Positions 63,101-64,000 of a DNA stretch of 64,000 nt are shown here, in pieces. This DNA is from Neolewinella xylanilytica (GTDB lineage Bacteria; Bacteroidota; Bacteroidia; Chitinophagales; Saprospiraceae): assembly GCF_002934605.1 (NCBI RefSeq), contig NZ_PTJC01000006.1, forward strand, positions 496,001-560,000, read 5' to 3'. Each line of letters begins with the position of its first letter. Position 1 is the first letter of the stretch. The position numbers were made by a program, and so were the translations under genes. The notes under the pieces were generated by a model. That model saw nothing but the letters and a program-made list of their open reading frames with translations, searched no databases and was not told the origin of the DNA.

Positions 63101-64000
63101 ATGAAAACCGTTCTTTCAACCTGCTTGCCGCTCCTCTTCGGTGCTTGCTTGCTAGGTCAGTCCCCCGCCCCGCTGATGGGCTTTACGGAAGCGTCGGCCG
63201 CCAAACAGCGCGCGCTGGAAAGTCAATTCGATACCAAGGTTAAGCCCGGCAACCTGGACGAATGGATGCAGTACATGACGGCCCAACCCCATCACGTAGG
63301 CTCGCCCTACGATAAACAGGTAGTGGACTTCCTGGCGGAAAAATTTCGGTCCTGGGGGTACGAGGTGCAAGTGGAACGCTTTGACGTACTCTTCCCAACT
63401 CCCAAAGTGCGCAAGCTCGAATTATTGGAGCCGACTCCCTACACCGCCATGCTACAGGAACCCCCGGTGGAAGGCGACGCGGCTACCGAGCAGACGGAAG
63501 CGGCCCTGCCCCCCTACAATGCCTTTTCCATCGATGGGGACGTAACCGCTGAATTGATCTTCGTAAACTACGGCGTCCCCGCCGACTACGAGGAACTGGA
63601 GAGAAGGGGCATCGACGTGGCGGGTAAGATCGTGATCGCTAAGTACCAGGGCTCCTGGCGCGGCATCAAACCGAAAGTGGCGGCCGAAAAGGGAGCGATC
63701 GGCTGTATCCTGTATTCCGACCCCGAAGATGACGGCTACTACCAGGGGGCGACCTACCCCGACGGTGCCTACAAAAATGAGTATGGCGTGCAGCGGGGGG
63801 CGGTGATGGATCTCCCGCGTGCTCCCGGCGACCCACTGACCCCGGGCTACGGGGCTACCAAAGATGCCGAGCGGCTGGATATCTCCGAAGCCGAAGGGCT
63901 GACCGAAATTCCGGTTTTACCCATTTCCTACCACGACGCCCTGCCGCTGCTGAAGGCACTCGGCGGACCGGTAGCGCCGGGCAGCTGGCGGGGAGCCCTG
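63101..64000 (+). CDS. M28 family peptidase (glutamate carboxypeptidase II-like), 3' end cut by window
   Basis: The first 300 codons of a gene that runs past the window end. A signal peptide covers about residues 1-21 (LPLLFGACLLGQ). MQYMTAQPHHVGSPYDKQVV and FLAEKFRSWGYEVQVERFDV are typical of the N-terminal region of PSMA-like M28 peptidases. A protease-associated domain follows (GKIVIAKYQGSWRG, EKGAIGCILYSDPEDDGYY), and TEIPVLPISYHDALPLLKAL links onward to the zinc domain, which lies outside the window. It would trim acidic residues from peptides in the periplasm. Confidence 0.9.
   Translation, partial: MKTVLSTCLPLLFGACLLGQSPAPLMGFTEASAAKQRALESQFDTKVKPGNLDEWMQYMTAQPHHVGSPYDKQVVDFLAEKFRSWGYEVQVERFDVLFPTPKVRKLELLEPTPYTAMLQEPPVEGDAATEQTEAALPPYNAFSIDGDVTAELIFVNYGVPADYEELERRGIDVAGKIVIAKYQGSWRGIKPKVAAEKGAIGCILYSDPEDDGYYQGATYPDGAYKNEYGVQRGAVMDLPRAPGDPLTPGYGATKDAERLDISEAEGLTEIPVLPISYHDALPLLKALGGPVAPGSWRGAL

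Noticed and set aside
62761-63243. Thr/Arg or Ser/Asp/Glu pentapeptide-repeat protein in the 15-bp array
   Set aside because: The 15-bp period keeps several frames open on both strands, and the plus-strand frame runs into the M28 gene in another phase.

Overview
The window reads as a chromosomal segment of a moderately GC-rich, probably marine Bacteroidota bacterium, most likely from the Saprospiria (Lewinella-like). The clues are a type IX secretion C-terminal domain on a secreted haloperoxidase-like protein, TTTG / TAnnTTTG promoter boxes, TonB and DUF2147/DUF1080/DUF937 families, many short lipoproteins, and ergothioneine and rhodopsin genes. The genus is an inference; no rRNA is present. 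Coding density is high (about 56 genes), mostly single genes or short operons. There is no phage, insertion sequence or CRISPR array.

Region by region. 0-5.6 kb: truncated D-Ala-D-Ala dipeptidase, BCCT transporter, MoxR ATPase, SET protein, then an AT-rich patch with a promoter and two tandem tRNA-like genes of about 150 nt, then an HExxH protein and a glycosyltransferase. 5.6-8.1 kb: ergothioneine genes egtB-egtD with a DUF427 gene. 8.2-14.4 kb: DUF2064 transferase, aroC, two divergent glycosyltransferases, coaD, recR and the pyruvate dehydrogenase E2. 14.5-21.7 kb: secreted vanadium haloperoxidase-like protein, TerC, TRAP solute receptor, YigZ, a 69-bp minisatellite and queE. 21.8-26.6 kb: gabD, a DJ-1/PfpI protein, a TonB protein, canonical tRNA-Asp and small genes. 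27-31.2 kb: a three-gene periplasmic chaperone operon (two parvulin-type isomerases around a lipoprotein). 31.3-36.7 kb: a large FAD/Fe-S oxidoreductase, a xenorhodopsin-like rhodopsin, a gamma-glutamylcyclotransferase-like gene and an unknown membrane-anchored coiled-coil protein. 36.8-44.3 kb: carbohydrate functions (sialate esterase/deacetylase fusion, DUF1080, GH13 amylase), a quinone oxidoreductase, a DinB-like protein and DedA. 44.4-47.8 kb: a translationally coupled cassette of an uncharacterised protein, an ATP-grasp ligase and an aspartoacylase-like hydrolase. 48-56 kb: outer-membrane HExxH/propeller/barrel protein, CBS protein, TM2-TPR protein, SpoIIE phosphatase and membrane patatin. 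56.1-64 kb: rRNA methyltransferase, glycosyltransferase, gyrB, dps, rnpA, M19 dipeptidase and a truncated M28 peptidase.

The most unusual features are (1) the tandem tRNA-like genes at 3626-3970. They have a leucine-type class II body with the variable arm expanded to about 80 nt, but a GUC (aspartate) anticodon, with base-pair covariation between the copies. (2) Two 15-bp repeat arrays (43.56 kb and 62.83 kb) that each begin with the same 15-bp inverted repeat and each lie between divergent genes. (3) A xenorhodopsin-like protein with proline at the usual second counter-ion position. (4) The ATP-grasp/aspartoacylase cassette. Functions are inferred from motifs read by eye; no database search was run.
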